The translations under genes and the position numbers were made by a program. A stretch of DNA of 64,000 nucleotides, taken from Paenibacillus ottowii (GTDB taxonomy: Bacteria > Bacillota > Bacilli > Paenibacillales > Paenibacillaceae). The stretch covers positions 124,001-188,000 of the forward strand of contig NZ_VIJZ01000010.1 of assembly GCF_006874425.1 (NCBI RefSeq), written 5' to 3'. Every line of letters starts with the position of its first letter. Position 1 is the stretch's first letter. The notes beneath the pieces are model-generated. The model was not told where the DNA came from. It made no database searches and saw only the letters and a program-made list of their open reading frames with translations. This document shows positions 1-8,444 of this stretch, in pieces.

Positions 1-417
1 TTTGATTATATCTACTGGCCCTCTAACACCGGTAAAAATGAACCTGTTGCCATTCCGGTTGCATATGTAGCTGTCAACAAAAATAGCCCGCATGTGCAAG
101 AGGCGATGAAGCTGGCAGCCTTCTATGTCTCTGTGAAAGGGCAGGAGGCACGGCTGGTCGAAGGCGGAAATGCCATGGGTACGCTTGCCGCCGCAGATGA
201 GAGCATAATGAAAAAGGCGAAGATTGAGCATTCAAGCTATTTGACCGAAGGACGTGATAAAGGTCACGCTTATGGTTCTACATTGGCTTATGACGCACAG
301 GTGCCGGGGTTGAACTCGGATATCACGGAAACCATTGACTTGATGTTCTTGGGCAAGCAGGATGCTGCGACAACCATTGAAAAGTTGAATCAGATCATAT
401 CCAAGGCGATCAAGTAA
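1..417 (+). CDS. Sugar ABC transporter substrate-binding protein, C-terminal part (5' end outside window)
   Basis: The frame is open from base 1 to TAA at 415-417, giving about 138 C-terminal residues. It reads like the last part of a family 1 extracellular solute-binding protein: a conserved stretch (residues about 15-45) where the binding lobe closes, then an amphipathic C-terminal helix. Two MalF/MalG-type permeases follow after 38 bases, which fixes the role as the binding component of a carbohydrate importer. The signal peptide and lipobox would lie upstream of the window. Substrate is unknown. The downstream AraC regulator and Gfo/Idh-type oxidoreductase suggest a sugar or sugar-acid pathway, but that is inference. 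Confidence 0.82.
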   Translation, partial: FDYIYWPSNTGKNEPVAIPVAYVAVNKNSPHVQEAMKLAAFYVSVKGQEARLVEGGNAMGTLAAADESIMKKAKIEHSSYLTEGRDKGHAYGSTLAYDAQVPGLNSDITETIDLMFLGKQDAATTIEKLNQIISKAIK

Positions 418-455
418 ACACGGGATGGATCGTGACCGGGGAGGAAGGTGACAAG

Positions 456-1328
456 ATGCACAAAAAGCATCAAGCGCTGTGGGGCTATTTATTCATTGGC
501 CCCCAGTTTCTTGGTTTGTTATGTTTTTCGTTGCTGCCCTTGCTATATGCATTTTACTTAAGCTTTGTCAATTGGGATGGTTTTGGCGTACCTTTGTTTG
601 TCGGCTTGGATAATTTTAAAGGTCAATTATCTGACCCCGATTTTTGGAAGGCACTCATCAATACGATGTATTATATGGCACTGGTCATCCCGGTGGGGAT
701 TGTGCTAGCCTTGCTCGTAGCCATCGTGCTCAATAAAGTGAAGGGCCGGGAAATCTATCGTTTATTTTTTTTCATGCCTGTCGTAACCAGTTCGGTATCG
801 GTTGGGGTCATCTGGATGTGGATACTGAACGGTGAATTCGGCATTTTCAACCACCTGCTGCGAGCGATTGGGATTGCAGGCCCGATGTGGCTGACCGATA
901 CGCATTGGGTGATCCCGTCGATTGCTCTACTTAGCATATGGCTGGGATTGGGGTACAATATGGTTATTTTTTTGGCAGGGCTCCAGGGCATCTCCAAAAC
1001 CTATTACGAGGCAGCCGAGATTGATGGGGCGAGCAAGTTTCAGCAGTTAAGGTATATTACATTGCCGCTATTGTCGCCAACGACCTTTTTTGTGACCATT
1101 ATGATGGTCATCAGCTCTTTTCAGGTGTTCGATCAGGCGTTCGTCATGACGAACGGAGGGCCGGCCAAAGCCAGCTATACGCTCGTATATCACATTTACG
1201 ATCAGGCGTTCATTGATTTCACAATGGGAGAAAGTGCGGCAGCGGCGATGATTCTATTCGTAATCATTCTCATATTTACACTGCTGCAATTCAAAATGCA
1301 AAAGAGGTGGGTGCACTATGGAGATTAG
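456..1328 (+). CDS. Carbohydrate ABC transporter permease, MalF/UgpA type
   Basis: A 290-residue inner-membrane permease with six predicted membrane segments. The conserved cytoplasmic coupling loop (EAA motif, YYEAAEIDGASKFQQ, near residue 190) docks on the ATPase. ATG 456 is preferred over an upstream in-frame GTG at 432 because a GGGGAGGAAGG ribosome site lies at the right distance before it. The gene sits 38 bases after the binding protein and overlaps the next permease by 11 bases, so the three are one operon. No ATPase is encoded here; as is usual in Bacillota, a shared MsmK/UgpC-type ATPase elsewhere probably serves it. The transported sugar cannot be read from the sequence. Confidence 0.92.
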   Translation: MHKKHQALWGYLFIGPQFLGLLCFSLLPLLYAFYLSFVNWDGFGVPLFVGLDNFKGQLSDPDFWKALINTMYYMALVIPVGIVLALLVAIVLNKVKGREIYRLFFFMPVVTSSVSVGVIWMWILNGEFGIFNHLLRAIGIAGPMWLTDTHWVIPSIALLSIWLGLGYNMVIFLAGLQGISKTYYEAAEIDGASKFQQLRYITLPLLSPTTFFVTIMMVISSFQVFDQAFVMTNGGPAKASYTLVYHIYDQAFIDFTMGESAAAAMILFVIILIFTLLQFKMQKRWVHYGD

Positions 1329-2148
1329 TTGCAGAGGCAGGGTGTTCCTGCGCCATGTGCTGCTCGCTGTCGGCTCTTTAATCATGTTTTTTCCATTTCT
1401 ATGGACCATCCTTAGTTCGCTAAAGGATATTTCTCAAATTTTTGTCGTTCCGCCGCAATGGATTCCCGATCCGTTCGTATGGAGTAACTATCCGGCTTCG
1501 CTGGAGGCGATGCCTTTTGTGCAGGCGTACATGAACAGCTTTTACATTACGTTTATCATTGTGACAGCAACGTTGATTAGCGCGTCTATGGCGGCGTATG
1601 CTTTTGCTAAAATCCGTTTTCCGGGTTCGAATATATTGTTTATATTGTTCCTCGCTACGATGATGGTACCTAAGCAGGTGACAATGATTCCGTTATACCT
1701 GGTGATGGATCGTATGGGTTGGCTGGATACGCATTGGTCGCTAATCGTGCCTGGGGCCTTGTTTAATGCATTCGCGGTGTTTTTGCTCCGTCAATTCGTC
1801 ATGGGTATTCCGCGAGATCTGGAGGAAGCAGCAGTCATGGACGGGGCGGGATACATTCGCATTTACTGGAGTGTCATTCTGCCACTCATTCGTCCAGCAT
1901 TGGCGGCGATTGGAATTTTCACCTTTTTGGGTGCCTGGAACAGCTTTCTTGATCCGCTGATCTATCTCAATACACCGGAGAAATTTACGGTTCCGCTTCT
2001 GCTCAACAATTTCAAAGGACTATATACCGCCGATTGGTCACTGATGATGGCAGGCACCACCATCTCTGTCGTGCCGGTGCTCATCGTTTACATCATCGCT
2101 CAAAAGCAAATTATTGAAGGCATTACCTTAACAGGCATCAAGGGGTAG
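1318..2148 (+). CDS. Carbohydrate ABC transporter permease, MalG/UgpE type
   Basis: The second permease of the importer, 276 residues and six predicted membrane spans. The EAA loop is LEEAAVMDGAGYIRIYW (about residues 168-184), and the C-terminus ends ..IIEGITLTGIKG, typical of MalG-type subunits. It starts inside the end of the preceding permease (11-base overlap) with AGAGGTGGG as ribosome site, which indicates translational coupling. The stop codon lies inside a hairpin that also covers the stop of the convergent AraC gene. Family assignment is firm; substrate is unknown. Confidence 0.92.
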   Translation: MEISCRGRVFLRHVLLAVGSLIMFFPFLWTILSSLKDISQIFVVPPQWIPDPFVWSNYPASLEAMPFVQAYMNSFYITFIIVTATLISASMAAYAFAKIRFPGSNILFILFLATMMVPKQVTMIPLYLVMDRMGWLDTHWSLIVPGALFNAFAVFLLRQFVMGIPRDLEEAAVMDGAGYIRIYWSVILPLIRPALAAIGIFTFLGAWNSFLDPLIYLNTPEKFTVPLLLNNFKGLYTADWSLMMAGTTISVVPVLIVYIIAQKQIIEGITLTGIKG

Positions 2149-2171
2149 GGGCGTTTTCCCTACTCCTTTTT
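2141..2171. terminator. Bidirectional terminator overlapping two convergent stop codons
   Basis: AGGGGTAGGG and CCCTACTCCT pair (one G-U) around the loop gcgtttt, followed by TTTTT on the plus strand. The stop codons of the permease (2146-2148) and the AraC gene (2160-2162) are both part of the stem or its flank, so the two genes end on one shared hairpin. Confidence 0.6.
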
Positions 2172-2996
2172 GTGTGCTTTCCGGTACTGTAACGGAGTAT
2201 GTCCGGTGAAATGCTTGAACACACGCCCAAAGTGAGCGATGCTGTCAAAGCCTGTTTTTTCAGCAATGGCGGTCACTTTCCAGTTCGTTTCCTTCAAATA
2301 GGCCCGAGCCTGCTGGACCCGCACATCCTGAAGATACTCGACCAGAGTAAAGCCAGTGGTCTGCTTGAAAATGCGGCATAGATACGTGCTGCTAATATAA
2401 AAATGTCCTGCCAGTTGCTCCAACGACAGCTTCTCGGCATAGTGGGCATGCAGGTACTCAATCACCGAGTACACACGTTGCTGCTGCTCGCTGCGTTCCG
2501 GTGCTATAGTGTCAGGAGCCGTTGACTGTATGCGGCCGATTCGGATCAGCAGCTGGAGCAATAGGCTTTGAAGATACATATGACGGTAGGCATGCTCTTG
2601 ATGGTATTCATCCAGCATTTGCTGGAACAAATGCTCCAGCTTGCGTTGTTCTTGCGCGGAGGGGCGAAGCAAAAAGCTTTTTTCAGGCAAAAGCGGGCGG
2701 CTTTGAACGACGGATGGAGTGACAGGCGTGGACGAGGCTACAAACGCCTCATCAAAGTTGATCAAAATTCGCTCATGGCTGTCGCTCCCCTTGTTACTCG
2801 TACGGTGAAAATCATGTTTGCTGATCCAGATCAGATCGCCCTTTTGTAACGCGTATACACGCTGATTAATGTAGTAGTAGCGCTCTCCTGCCAGCAGATA
2901 ATAGATTTCATGCGCTTGATGGACATGGTCGGCAGACATGCTAAACGGCACCGTCCGAAGCGCTTGCTCGATGGCAAAAAAAGGTGTAGCAATCAT
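2160..2996 (-). CDS. AraC-family transcriptional regulator with N-terminal cupin
   Basis: A 278-residue regulator. The N-terminal half is a cupin sensor (about residues 1-130, with HQAHEIYYLLAGERYYYIN), and the C-terminal ~100 residues hold the two AraC helix-turn-helices, ending in the family signature GFDSIAHFGRVFKHFTGHTPLQYR. The longest frame begins at 3062, but ATG 2996 has an AAAGGAG site nine bases upstream and is the better start. It is convergent with the sugar ABC operon and divergent from the Gfo/Idh gene at 3134, so it may control either. No effector can be inferred from sequence. Confidence 0.9.
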   Translation of the reverse strand: MIATPFFAIEQALRTVPFSMSADHVHQAHEIYYLLAGERYYYINQRVYALQKGDLIWISKHDFHRTSNKGSDSHERILINFDEAFVASSTPVTPSVVQSRPLLPEKSFLLRPSAQEQRKLEHLFQQMLDEYHQEHAYRHMYLQSLLLQLLIRIGRIQSTAPDTIAPERSEQQQRVYSVIEYLHAHYAEKLSLEQLAGHFYISSTYLCRIFKQTTGFTLVEYLQDVRVQQARAYLKETNWKVTAIAEKTGFDSIAHFGRVFKHFTGHTPLQYRKAHKKE

Positions 2997-3133
2997 AGCA
3001 GCGTTCTCCTTTATGAAGGCGTTCATGAGGATAATATATGCATACTTTTCGGATGAATTCACAATAAAGGTGAAGATTTTGCTCTTTCTTATACTATAAA
3101 ATGTAAGTAATTCATGTAAAGGGTGTGAACCAA

Positions 3134-4420
3134 TTGGCTAAAATTAAATATGCACTTGTAGGCACCGGTGGAAGAGCTGAATTTTTTTACGGTGAAGTTG
3201 TTACCGTTTTCAAAGATGCATCGGAGCTGGTTGCGTTCTGTGACGTCAACCAGACGAGAATGGATTATGCCAATCGGCTGTTGCAGGAGAAATACGAGCA
3301 CCAACCGATTCCGACTTATAAAGCTCACGAATTTGACCGGATGATCGCGGAGACGAAGCCAGATATCGTCATCGTCACCACCATTGACCGGGTGCATCAT
3401 CAATATATTATCCGGGCGATGGAACTGGGCTGTGATGTCATTTCCGAGAAGCCGATGACGGTCGACGAGGACAAATGCCAAGACATTCTGGATGCCATAG
3501 ATCGCACGGGACGGAAGCTGCGCGTCACCTTTAACTATCGTTACGCCCCGCATAATACGAAAATTCGTGAAGTTATTATGGATGGGACGCTGGGTGACAT
3601 CTTGTCAGTCAATTTTGAATGGCTGCTGAATACCCAGCATGGGGCGGATTATTTCCGCCGCTGGCACCGGGACAAGCGCAATAGCGGCGGTCTGCTGGTG
3701 CATAAATCGACGCATCATTTTGATCTGATGAACTTCTGGCTTGGCTCGAAGCCGGAGACGGTGTATGCGCTGGGTGATTTAAGATTTTACGGCCGGGAGA
3801 ATGCAGAGCAGCGAGGCGTGACGGAGTTCTATCAGCGGGCTTACGGCAGCAAGGCGGCGGAAAATGACCCTTTTGCCTTACACCTGGATCGTAACGAGCA
3901 TCTAAAAAGCATGTATTTGGATGCGGAGCATGAGGATGGGTATATACGCGATCAAAGCGTATTTGGCGATAATATCAGCATCGAGGATACGCTGAGTGTC
4001 ATGGTGAAGTATCAGAACAGAACAGTGATGAATTACTCACTGAACGCTTATATGCCTTGGGAGGGCTTTATCATCGTATTTAACGGCACCAAGGGAAGAA
4101 TGGAAGTTCGGGTATCCGAGCAATCCTATGTTAACTCCGGTGGCAGCAAGGCAAAGGAGGGGGCGTTAAAGGAGAAAACCATCACGATTTATCCTCACTT
4201 TGCAGCGCCTTACGAGGTCGAAGTAGAGGAAGGCGTGGGGGGGCATGGCGGAGGAGATCCGGTCATGCTACGGGATATTTTTGATAAGTCGGCAGAGGAT
4301 CGGTTTCATCGTGCGGCCTCCCATATTGACGGCGCATGGTCCATTTTAACGGGCATCGCCGCCAATCGCTCTATGCGCACAGGACAGCCAGTGAAGGTAG
4401 AGCAACTGGTGCGATTATAA
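3134..4420 (+). CDS. Gfo/Idh/MocA-family oxidoreductase
   Basis: A 428-residue NAD(P)-dependent dehydrogenase of the glucose-fructose/inositol oxidoreductase family. The Rossmann fold starts at once with the dinucleotide motif (ALVGTGGR), followed by the typical SEKPMTVDEDKC motif (about residue 107; EKP contributes to the active site) and a large beta-sheet C-terminal domain. TTG 3134 is preferred to GTG 3125 because AAAGGGTG lies a normal distance before the TTG but touches the GTG. The family acts on sugars, inositols or sugar acids, and the ABC importer next door suggests it processes that substrate. The exact substrate is unknown. Confidence 0.86.
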   Translation: MAKIKYALVGTGGRAEFFYGEVVTVFKDASELVAFCDVNQTRMDYANRLLQEKYEHQPIPTYKAHEFDRMIAETKPDIVIVTTIDRVHHQYIIRAMELGCDVISEKPMTVDEDKCQDILDAIDRTGRKLRVTFNYRYAPHNTKIREVIMDGTLGDILSVNFEWLLNTQHGADYFRRWHRDKRNSGGLLVHKSTHHFDLMNFWLGSKPETVYALGDLRFYGRENAEQRGVTEFYQRAYGSKAAENDPFALHLDRNEHLKSMYLDAEHEDGYIRDQSVFGDNISIEDTLSVMVKYQNRTVMNYSLNAYMPWEGFIIVFNGTKGRMEVRVSEQSYVNSGGSKAKEGALKEKTITIYPHFAAPYEVEVEEGVGGHGGGDPVMLRDIFDKSAEDRFHRAASHIDGAWSILTGIAANRSMRTGQPVKVEQLVRL

Positions 4421-4449
4421 CGGTTGTAGGTAGGCAGCAGCTTTAATAG

Positions 4450-4495
4450 CAAGAAGCCCTCTCTAACCAGATGAACGAGGGGGCTTCTTGTTTAT
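4450..4495 (+). terminator. Rho-independent terminator after the Gfo/Idh gene
   Basis: AAGAAGCCCTC pairs with GAGGGGGCTTCTT around a 15-base loop, followed by a T-rich tract. It lies between the oxidoreductase stop and the convergent carbonic anhydrase gene and probably serves both directions. Confidence 0.7.
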
Positions 4496-4540
4496 ATTTA
4501 AAGATAGTAAGAACTTTATATCTTAGGACGCTATAGTTTA

Positions 4541-5374
4541 CTATTTATCGGCCTCCAGCTCACGGGTTCCCAATTGTTGTACAGGACGATGGTTATCGGG
4601 AAAGATGGCAGCAAACTGATTAATCTGGTCTGCCGACATTTCAATAGGCTGCTCCAACACCGTCCAATTCACATGCTCTGTGCATGGCGGGGTAGTCAGC
4701 GATCCGTTGTAGCGAACGGAGTGCAGGTCTTTTGGCAGCAGGGTGGCCAGGTTTATTTCTCCCTCCAGGTTCGCTTCTTGAGAGGTATCCTTTGGAAGTT
4801 TGGACCAAATGCGGCTGAAAGCTTGGTTTTCTTTCCCCTTTTGAATAAGGACGCCTAAGACGGCTGTGCTTCCGCTATCGCTTTGATGAACAAAATGAAG
4901 CTCCATTTCAGCATTTTTGCCATCTATTTGGTGTTCGCTTGGATGATGAAAATGAAACTGCTTTAGTGTGAATTTAGTGCCGTTTACGACAATATCATTG
5001 CTGGGACTAGCGGCATTGACTTGGATGGTGTGTCCATTATTCAGTATGGATAATTTGGTGGTAGAATAATGAACCTGCAATGGTTGCTGTGTATGCGAAT
5101 CTTTCAGATGGGAATGCTCTATGTTGATGGGAGACTGTTCCTGACCATGACCACAAGCGACAAAATCCTTTTCCAGCTCCCCCCAATGCTCAGGCCCTTC
5201 ATCCCCTTCGTAGGACCAATGCGCGCTTTTCTGGACAACTGCATGTGCGTTGCTAGCGGATGACGAGGATGCGCTAGGAGCACTAGAAGTAGCGGATGGT
5301 GTACATCCTGTTATCGACAATCCCAAGATGATGGAAAATATGCTGAATAAGCAACCTCTCCAGTGTTTTTTCAT
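4541..5374 (-). CDS. Alpha-class carbonic anhydrase, lipoprotein
   Basis: Catalyses CO2 + H2O to bicarbonate outside the membrane. The 277-residue product has a type II signal peptide with lipobox ITGC (Cys24 lipidated) and a Ser/Ala-rich spacer to about residue 45. The alpha-CA domain follows: WSYEGDEGPEHW, the QSPINI motif at 80-85, zinc ligands His141 and His143 (QFHFHH) and His160 (ELHFVH), and the LTTPPC motif at 226-231. Cys74 and Cys231 are placed for the disulfide usual in secreted bacterial alpha-CAs. All catalytic residues expected of the family are present. It is a single gene with no obvious operon partner, convergent with the oxidoreductase and divergent from adhP. Confidence 0.93.
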   Translation of the reverse strand: MKKHWRGCLFSIFSIILGLSITGCTPSATSSAPSASSSSASNAHAVVQKSAHWSYEGDEGPEHWGELEKDFVACGHGQEQSPINIEHSHLKDSHTQQPLQVHYSTTKLSILNNGHTIQVNAASPSNDIVVNGTKFTLKQFHFHHPSEHQIDGKNAEMELHFVHQSDSGSTAVLGVLIQKGKENQAFSRIWSKLPKDTSQEANLEGEINLATLLPKDLHSVRYNGSLTTPPCTEHVNWTVLEQPIEMSADQINQFAAIFPDNHRPVQQLGTRELEADK

Positions 5375-5534
5375 GTTTCTTTATCCTTCTTCCAAATAGA
5401 GTGTGTGAAACTTTTTACATTGTAAATTACTGTACAAAGTTCCTGCAAGGGTACAAGGACTTAGGAAAAAGGTAGAAATGGTTGCTTATGATTACCGGGG
5501 TGTAGACAAAATAATGAAGTAGTGAAATATTTGT

Positions 5535-5563
5535 TTGTCCTCTTTGGGGGAAGTAACTATAAT
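5535..5563 (+). promoter_or_regulatory. Candidate sigma-A promoter of adhP
   Basis: TTGTCC (5535-5540), 17 bases, TATAAT (5558-5563), about 50 bases before the adhP start. Immediately upstream, GTGAAATATTT (5522-5532) resembles the left half of a Rex operator, but the right half is not conserved, so redox control by Rex is only a possibility. Confidence 0.55.
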
Positions 5564-5616
5564 AGTGGGGTGTGCATTACAAAATAATTCCATATCCACT
5601 CAAAGGAGAGATCTAC

Positions 5617-6633
5617 ATGAAAGCAGCCATAGTTACAAAAGACAAGAAAGTTAGTGTAGAAGAGAAACCTTTGCGCTCCCTGAAACATGGAGAAGCGTTA
5701 GTCCAAGTTGAATATTGTGGGGTTTGCCACACAGATTTACACGTGAAAAATGCAGATTTCGGTGATGTTACAGGCAGAGTACTGGGACATGAAGGTATTG
5801 GTAAAGTCATTGAATTAGGCGAAGGAGTAACCAGTCTTAAAATTGGCGATCGCGTAAGTATTGCCTGGATGTTCGAAAGCTGCGGTCACTGCGAATACTG
5901 TTTGACAGGACGGGAAACTTTGTGTCGTGAAGTTAAAAATGCTGGATACACAGTAGATGGTGCAATGGCAGAACAATGTATTGTCACAGCTGACTATGCG
6001 GTCAAAGTACCAGACAATCTTGATCCTGCCGCTGCAAGCAGCGTAACTTGCGCAGGAGTTACAACATATAAAGCTGTTAAAGTAAGTGATATCAGACCAG
6101 GCCAATGGATCGGTATCTTCGGTATTGGCGGCTTGGGTAACCTGGCTGTACAATACGCCAAAAATGTATTCAATGCTAAAGTTGTAGCCTTTGATATCAG
6201 TGATGAAAAACTCGAACTGGCCAAGAAAATTGGTGCTGACTATGTTGTTAACAGCATGAAGGAAGATCCAGTCGCCCGAGCTAAGGAATTAACGAACGGT
6301 GCTGGGCTGGATGCAACCGTGGTTACTGCTGTTGCCAAAACACCTTTCAATCAAGCGATTGACGTTGTGAAAGCTGGCGCACGTGTCGTAGCTGTAGGTC
6401 TTCCAACCGATAAGATGGATCTGGACATTCCACGTCTGGTTCTGGACGGTATTCAAGTAATCGGTTCCTTGGTCGGTACTCGTGAAGACCTTAAAGAAGC
6501 GTTCCAGTTCGCTGCAGAAGGTAAAGTTGTTCCTCTTGTACAAAAGCGTCCAATCGAAGATATTAATGAAATCTTCGAAGAGATGGAGAATGGAAAAATC
6601 CAAGGACGTATGGTCATCGATTTCACAAAATAA
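5617..6633 (+). CDS. adhP: Zinc-dependent alcohol dehydrogenase AdhP
   Basis: A 338-residue medium-chain dehydrogenase interconverting ethanol/acetaldehyde with NAD. The catalytic zinc site begins with CGVCHTDLH (about 36-44), with HEG following. The structural zinc is held by the four-Cys lobe CGHCEYCLTGRETLC (about 92-106). The NAD site is GIGGLGNLAVQYAK (about 171-184). Length and motifs match AdhP exactly. ATG 5617 follows AAAGGAGAG and is preferred to an upstream in-frame ATG at 5572 that has no ribosome site. Transcription runs from a clear sigma-A promoter, and a hairpin terminator lies just after the stop. Likely fermentative or aldehyde-detoxifying role. Confidence 0.94.
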   Translation: MKAAIVTKDKKVSVEEKPLRSLKHGEALVQVEYCGVCHTDLHVKNADFGDVTGRVLGHEGIGKVIELGEGVTSLKIGDRVSIAWMFESCGHCEYCLTGRETLCREVKNAGYTVDGAMAEQCIVTADYAVKVPDNLDPAAASSVTCAGVTTYKAVKVSDIRPGQWIGIFGIGGLGNLAVQYAKNVFNAKVVAFDISDEKLELAKKIGADYVVNSMKEDPVARAKELTNGAGLDATVVTAVAKTPFNQAIDVVKAGARVVAVGLPTDKMDLDIPRLVLDGIQVIGSLVGTREDLKEAFQFAAEGKVVPLVQKRPIEDINEIFEEMENGKIQGRMVIDFTK

Positions 6634-6672
6634 AAATGATGTCCCATTCGTAACTCTGGGAAATCCAAGAGA

Positions 6673-6708
6673 GAAAGCGCCTGCCGATCCACTGCAGACG
6701 CTTTTTTG
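6673..6708. terminator. Terminator between adhP and the convergent HxlR gene
   Basis: AAAGCG-c-CTGC pairs with GCAG-a-CGCTTT with a single opposed mismatch, followed by a run of T on the plus strand. It lies in the 77-base gap between convergent stop codons. Confidence 0.65.
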
Positions 6709-6710
6709 CA

Positions 6711-7076
6711 TTACAGCTTATTCAGAATATTATCCTCCAGAACCGCCGATTTATCCCCGTATTCTTTAATGATATGTTTTTCTCCCCAGGCACACAGAGA
6801 ATCCAGAATGCCTTTCAAACTACATCCATATTCACTAAGCTCGTACTCCACTTTGGGTGGAACCTGATTATAGCTAATCCGATTGACAATGCCGTCCTCC
6901 TCTAATTCACGCAGCTGCTGAGTCAGCATTTTTTGTGTTATAGAAGGCATCATTCGCTTTAATTCACTTGTCCGCATCTTACCGTGGGTCAAGTGACACA
7001 GAATCACACATTTCCATTTTCCTCCGATCACCTCTAATGTTGCCTCAACAGAAATATTGTATTTTTTCTTTCCCAA
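6711..7076 (-). CDS. HxlR-family winged-helix transcriptional regulator
   Basis: A 121-residue protein that is almost entirely the HxlR/DUF24 winged helix: the characteristic opening VIGGKWKCVILCHLTHGKMRTSEL, then ITQKMLTQQLRELEEDGIV for the recognition helix and wing entry. Two Cys near residue 23-27 (KWKCVILC) resemble the redox-sensing N-terminal Cys of YodB/CatR/HypR-type members, which sense quinones or electrophiles. The start is TTG with GGAGGG eight bases before it. It is divergent from an MFS exporter and an aldo/keto reductase across an intergenic region carrying a perfect inverted repeat, so control of those two genes is likely (inference). Confidence 0.9.
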   Translation of the reverse strand: MGKKKYNISVEATLEVIGGKWKCVILCHLTHGKMRTSELKRMMPSITQKMLTQQLRELEEDGIVNRISYNQVPPKVEYELSEYGCSLKGILDSLCAWGEKHIIKEYGDKSAVLEDNILNKL

Positions 7077-7107
7077 CGCCGATCCCTCCGTGTATGTCGC
7101 CTCTAGG

Positions 7108-7140
7108 GTACTTTTTGGTACCTATATCACTAAAAAGTAC
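7108..7140. promoter_or_regulatory. Inverted-repeat operator, probably for the HxlR regulator
   Basis: GTACTTTTT (7108-7116) and AAAAAGTAC (7132-7140) form a perfect 9-base inverted repeat with a 15-base spacer that itself contains GGTACC. It lies in the divergent control region between the HxlR gene and the MFS/AKR pair. YodB/CatR-type proteins are known to bind GTAC/TACT-containing palindromes, so the fit is good, but binding is inferred. Confidence 0.55.
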
Positions 7141-7216
7141 GTACTGTTCATAATGAATTGAATACCTCATAATAACATCTGCTGGTCCAAGATTACTATA
7201 GATAGGAGTGAAAAAC

Positions 7217-8413
7217 ATGTCGCCAGAATCCAAACGAAGTATTTGGCCTTTACTGGCTTTAGCCGTAAGCGCCTTTGCCATTGGGACAACTGAGTTCATC
7301 AGCGTAGGACTGCTTCCCCTGATCGCTGAAGACTTGCACATATCTGTAACGATGTCCGCATTAACTGTAACGCTGTATGCGTTGGGGGTTACTATCGGGG
7401 CGCCTGTGTTGACCTCATTAACATCGAGTGTTCCTCGTAAAACGCTGCTGCTGTGGATCATGATTGTGTTTATAGCAGGGAACAGCCTTGCCGCAGTCTC
7501 TAGCGGAATTACCCTGCTGCTGATTGCACGTATCATCTCGGCGTTCTCCCATGGAGTGTTCATGTCCATCGGGTCCACTATCGCAGCCGATCTTGTTCCC
7601 GATGATCGGCGGGCGAGTGCAATTTCGATTATGTTCTCCGGTTTGACCGTAGCCACCGTCACAGGGGTGCCGTTGGGTACCTACGTTGGGCAGCAATGGG
7701 GTTGGCGGGTTGCATTTATGGCGATTGTGGTGGTCGGTGTTGTGGCACTCATCGCCAATCTGATCCTGCTGCCCTCTACACTGCGAAAAGGAAACAAGAC
7801 CCCATGGGGTGAGCAGGTCAAACTGGTTACGAATGGTCGCTTGCTACTTGCATTTATCATTACTGCCTTGGGATACGGAGGCACGTTTGTCGTGTTTACT
7901 TATTTATCTCCATTACTTCACGACATAACCGGTTTTGGACAAAATACAGTAACGTTCATTCTCTTATTGTATGGAATTGCCATTGCTATCGGGAATGTGA
8001 TCGGTGGAAAAGCTGCAAATCGCAGGCCGCTTTCAGCTTTATTTTATATGTTTCTCATTCAAGCTGTGATCCTGTTCTTGCTGTGGTTTACCGTACCATT
8101 CAAAGCGGCAGGGTTAATGACAATTTTCTTTATGGGCTTGCTTGCATTTATGAATGTGCCGGGTCTACAGGTATATGTAGTTATGCTAGCCGAACGTTTT
8201 GCACCCAAAGCGGTCGATGTCGCCTCGGCTGTTAATATTGCGGCCTTCAACGCAGGGATCGCAATCGGGGCATATGTGGGAGGCATTGTGACGGATTCAC
8301 TAGGTCTCATGCATACAACTTGGGTCGGTGGGGTAATGGTTTTGGTGGCGGTTCTACTGACAGCCTGGAGTCGTATGCTTGACAAAAGGGATACAACCGC
8401 CTTGGTAGGCTAA
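7217..8413 (+). CDS. MFS efflux transporter, DHA1 family
   Basis: A 398-residue transporter with about twelve hydrophobic segments. The first carries AIGTTEFISVGLLPLIAEDL, the signature opening of the AraJ/YdhP/PbuE-like drug and metabolite exporters of the DHA1 group. ATG 7217 follows AGGAG at eight bases and is preferred to the in-frame GTG 7208. An aldo/keto reductase starts 31 bases after the stop, so the two are probably co-transcribed from the region carrying the HxlR operator. The combination of exporter plus carbonyl reductase suggests defence against a reactive carbonyl or quinone; substrate is unknown. Confidence 0.9.
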   Translation: MSPESKRSIWPLLALAVSAFAIGTTEFISVGLLPLIAEDLHISVTMSALTVTLYALGVTIGAPVLTSLTSSVPRKTLLLWIMIVFIAGNSLAAVSSGITLLLIARIISAFSHGVFMSIGSTIAADLVPDDRRASAISIMFSGLTVATVTGVPLGTYVGQQWGWRVAFMAIVVVGVVALIANLILLPSTLRKGNKTPWGEQVKLVTNGRLLLAFIITALGYGGTFVVFTYLSPLLHDITGFGQNTVTFILLLYGIAIAIGNVIGGKAANRRPLSALFYMFLIQAVILFLLWFTVPFKAAGLMTIFFMGLLAFMNVPGLQVYVVMLAERFAPKAVDVASAVNIAAFNAGIAIGAYVGGIVTDSLGLMHTTWVGGVMVLVAVLLTAWSRMLDKRDTTALVG

Positions 8414-8444
8414 AACTTTTAAAAAACAGAGAGGAAGATACAAA

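Noticed and set aside
5522..5540. Possible Rex operator before adhP.
   Set aside because: Only the left half (GTGAAATATTT) fits; the right half lacks the TCACAA arm, so it is not reported as a site.
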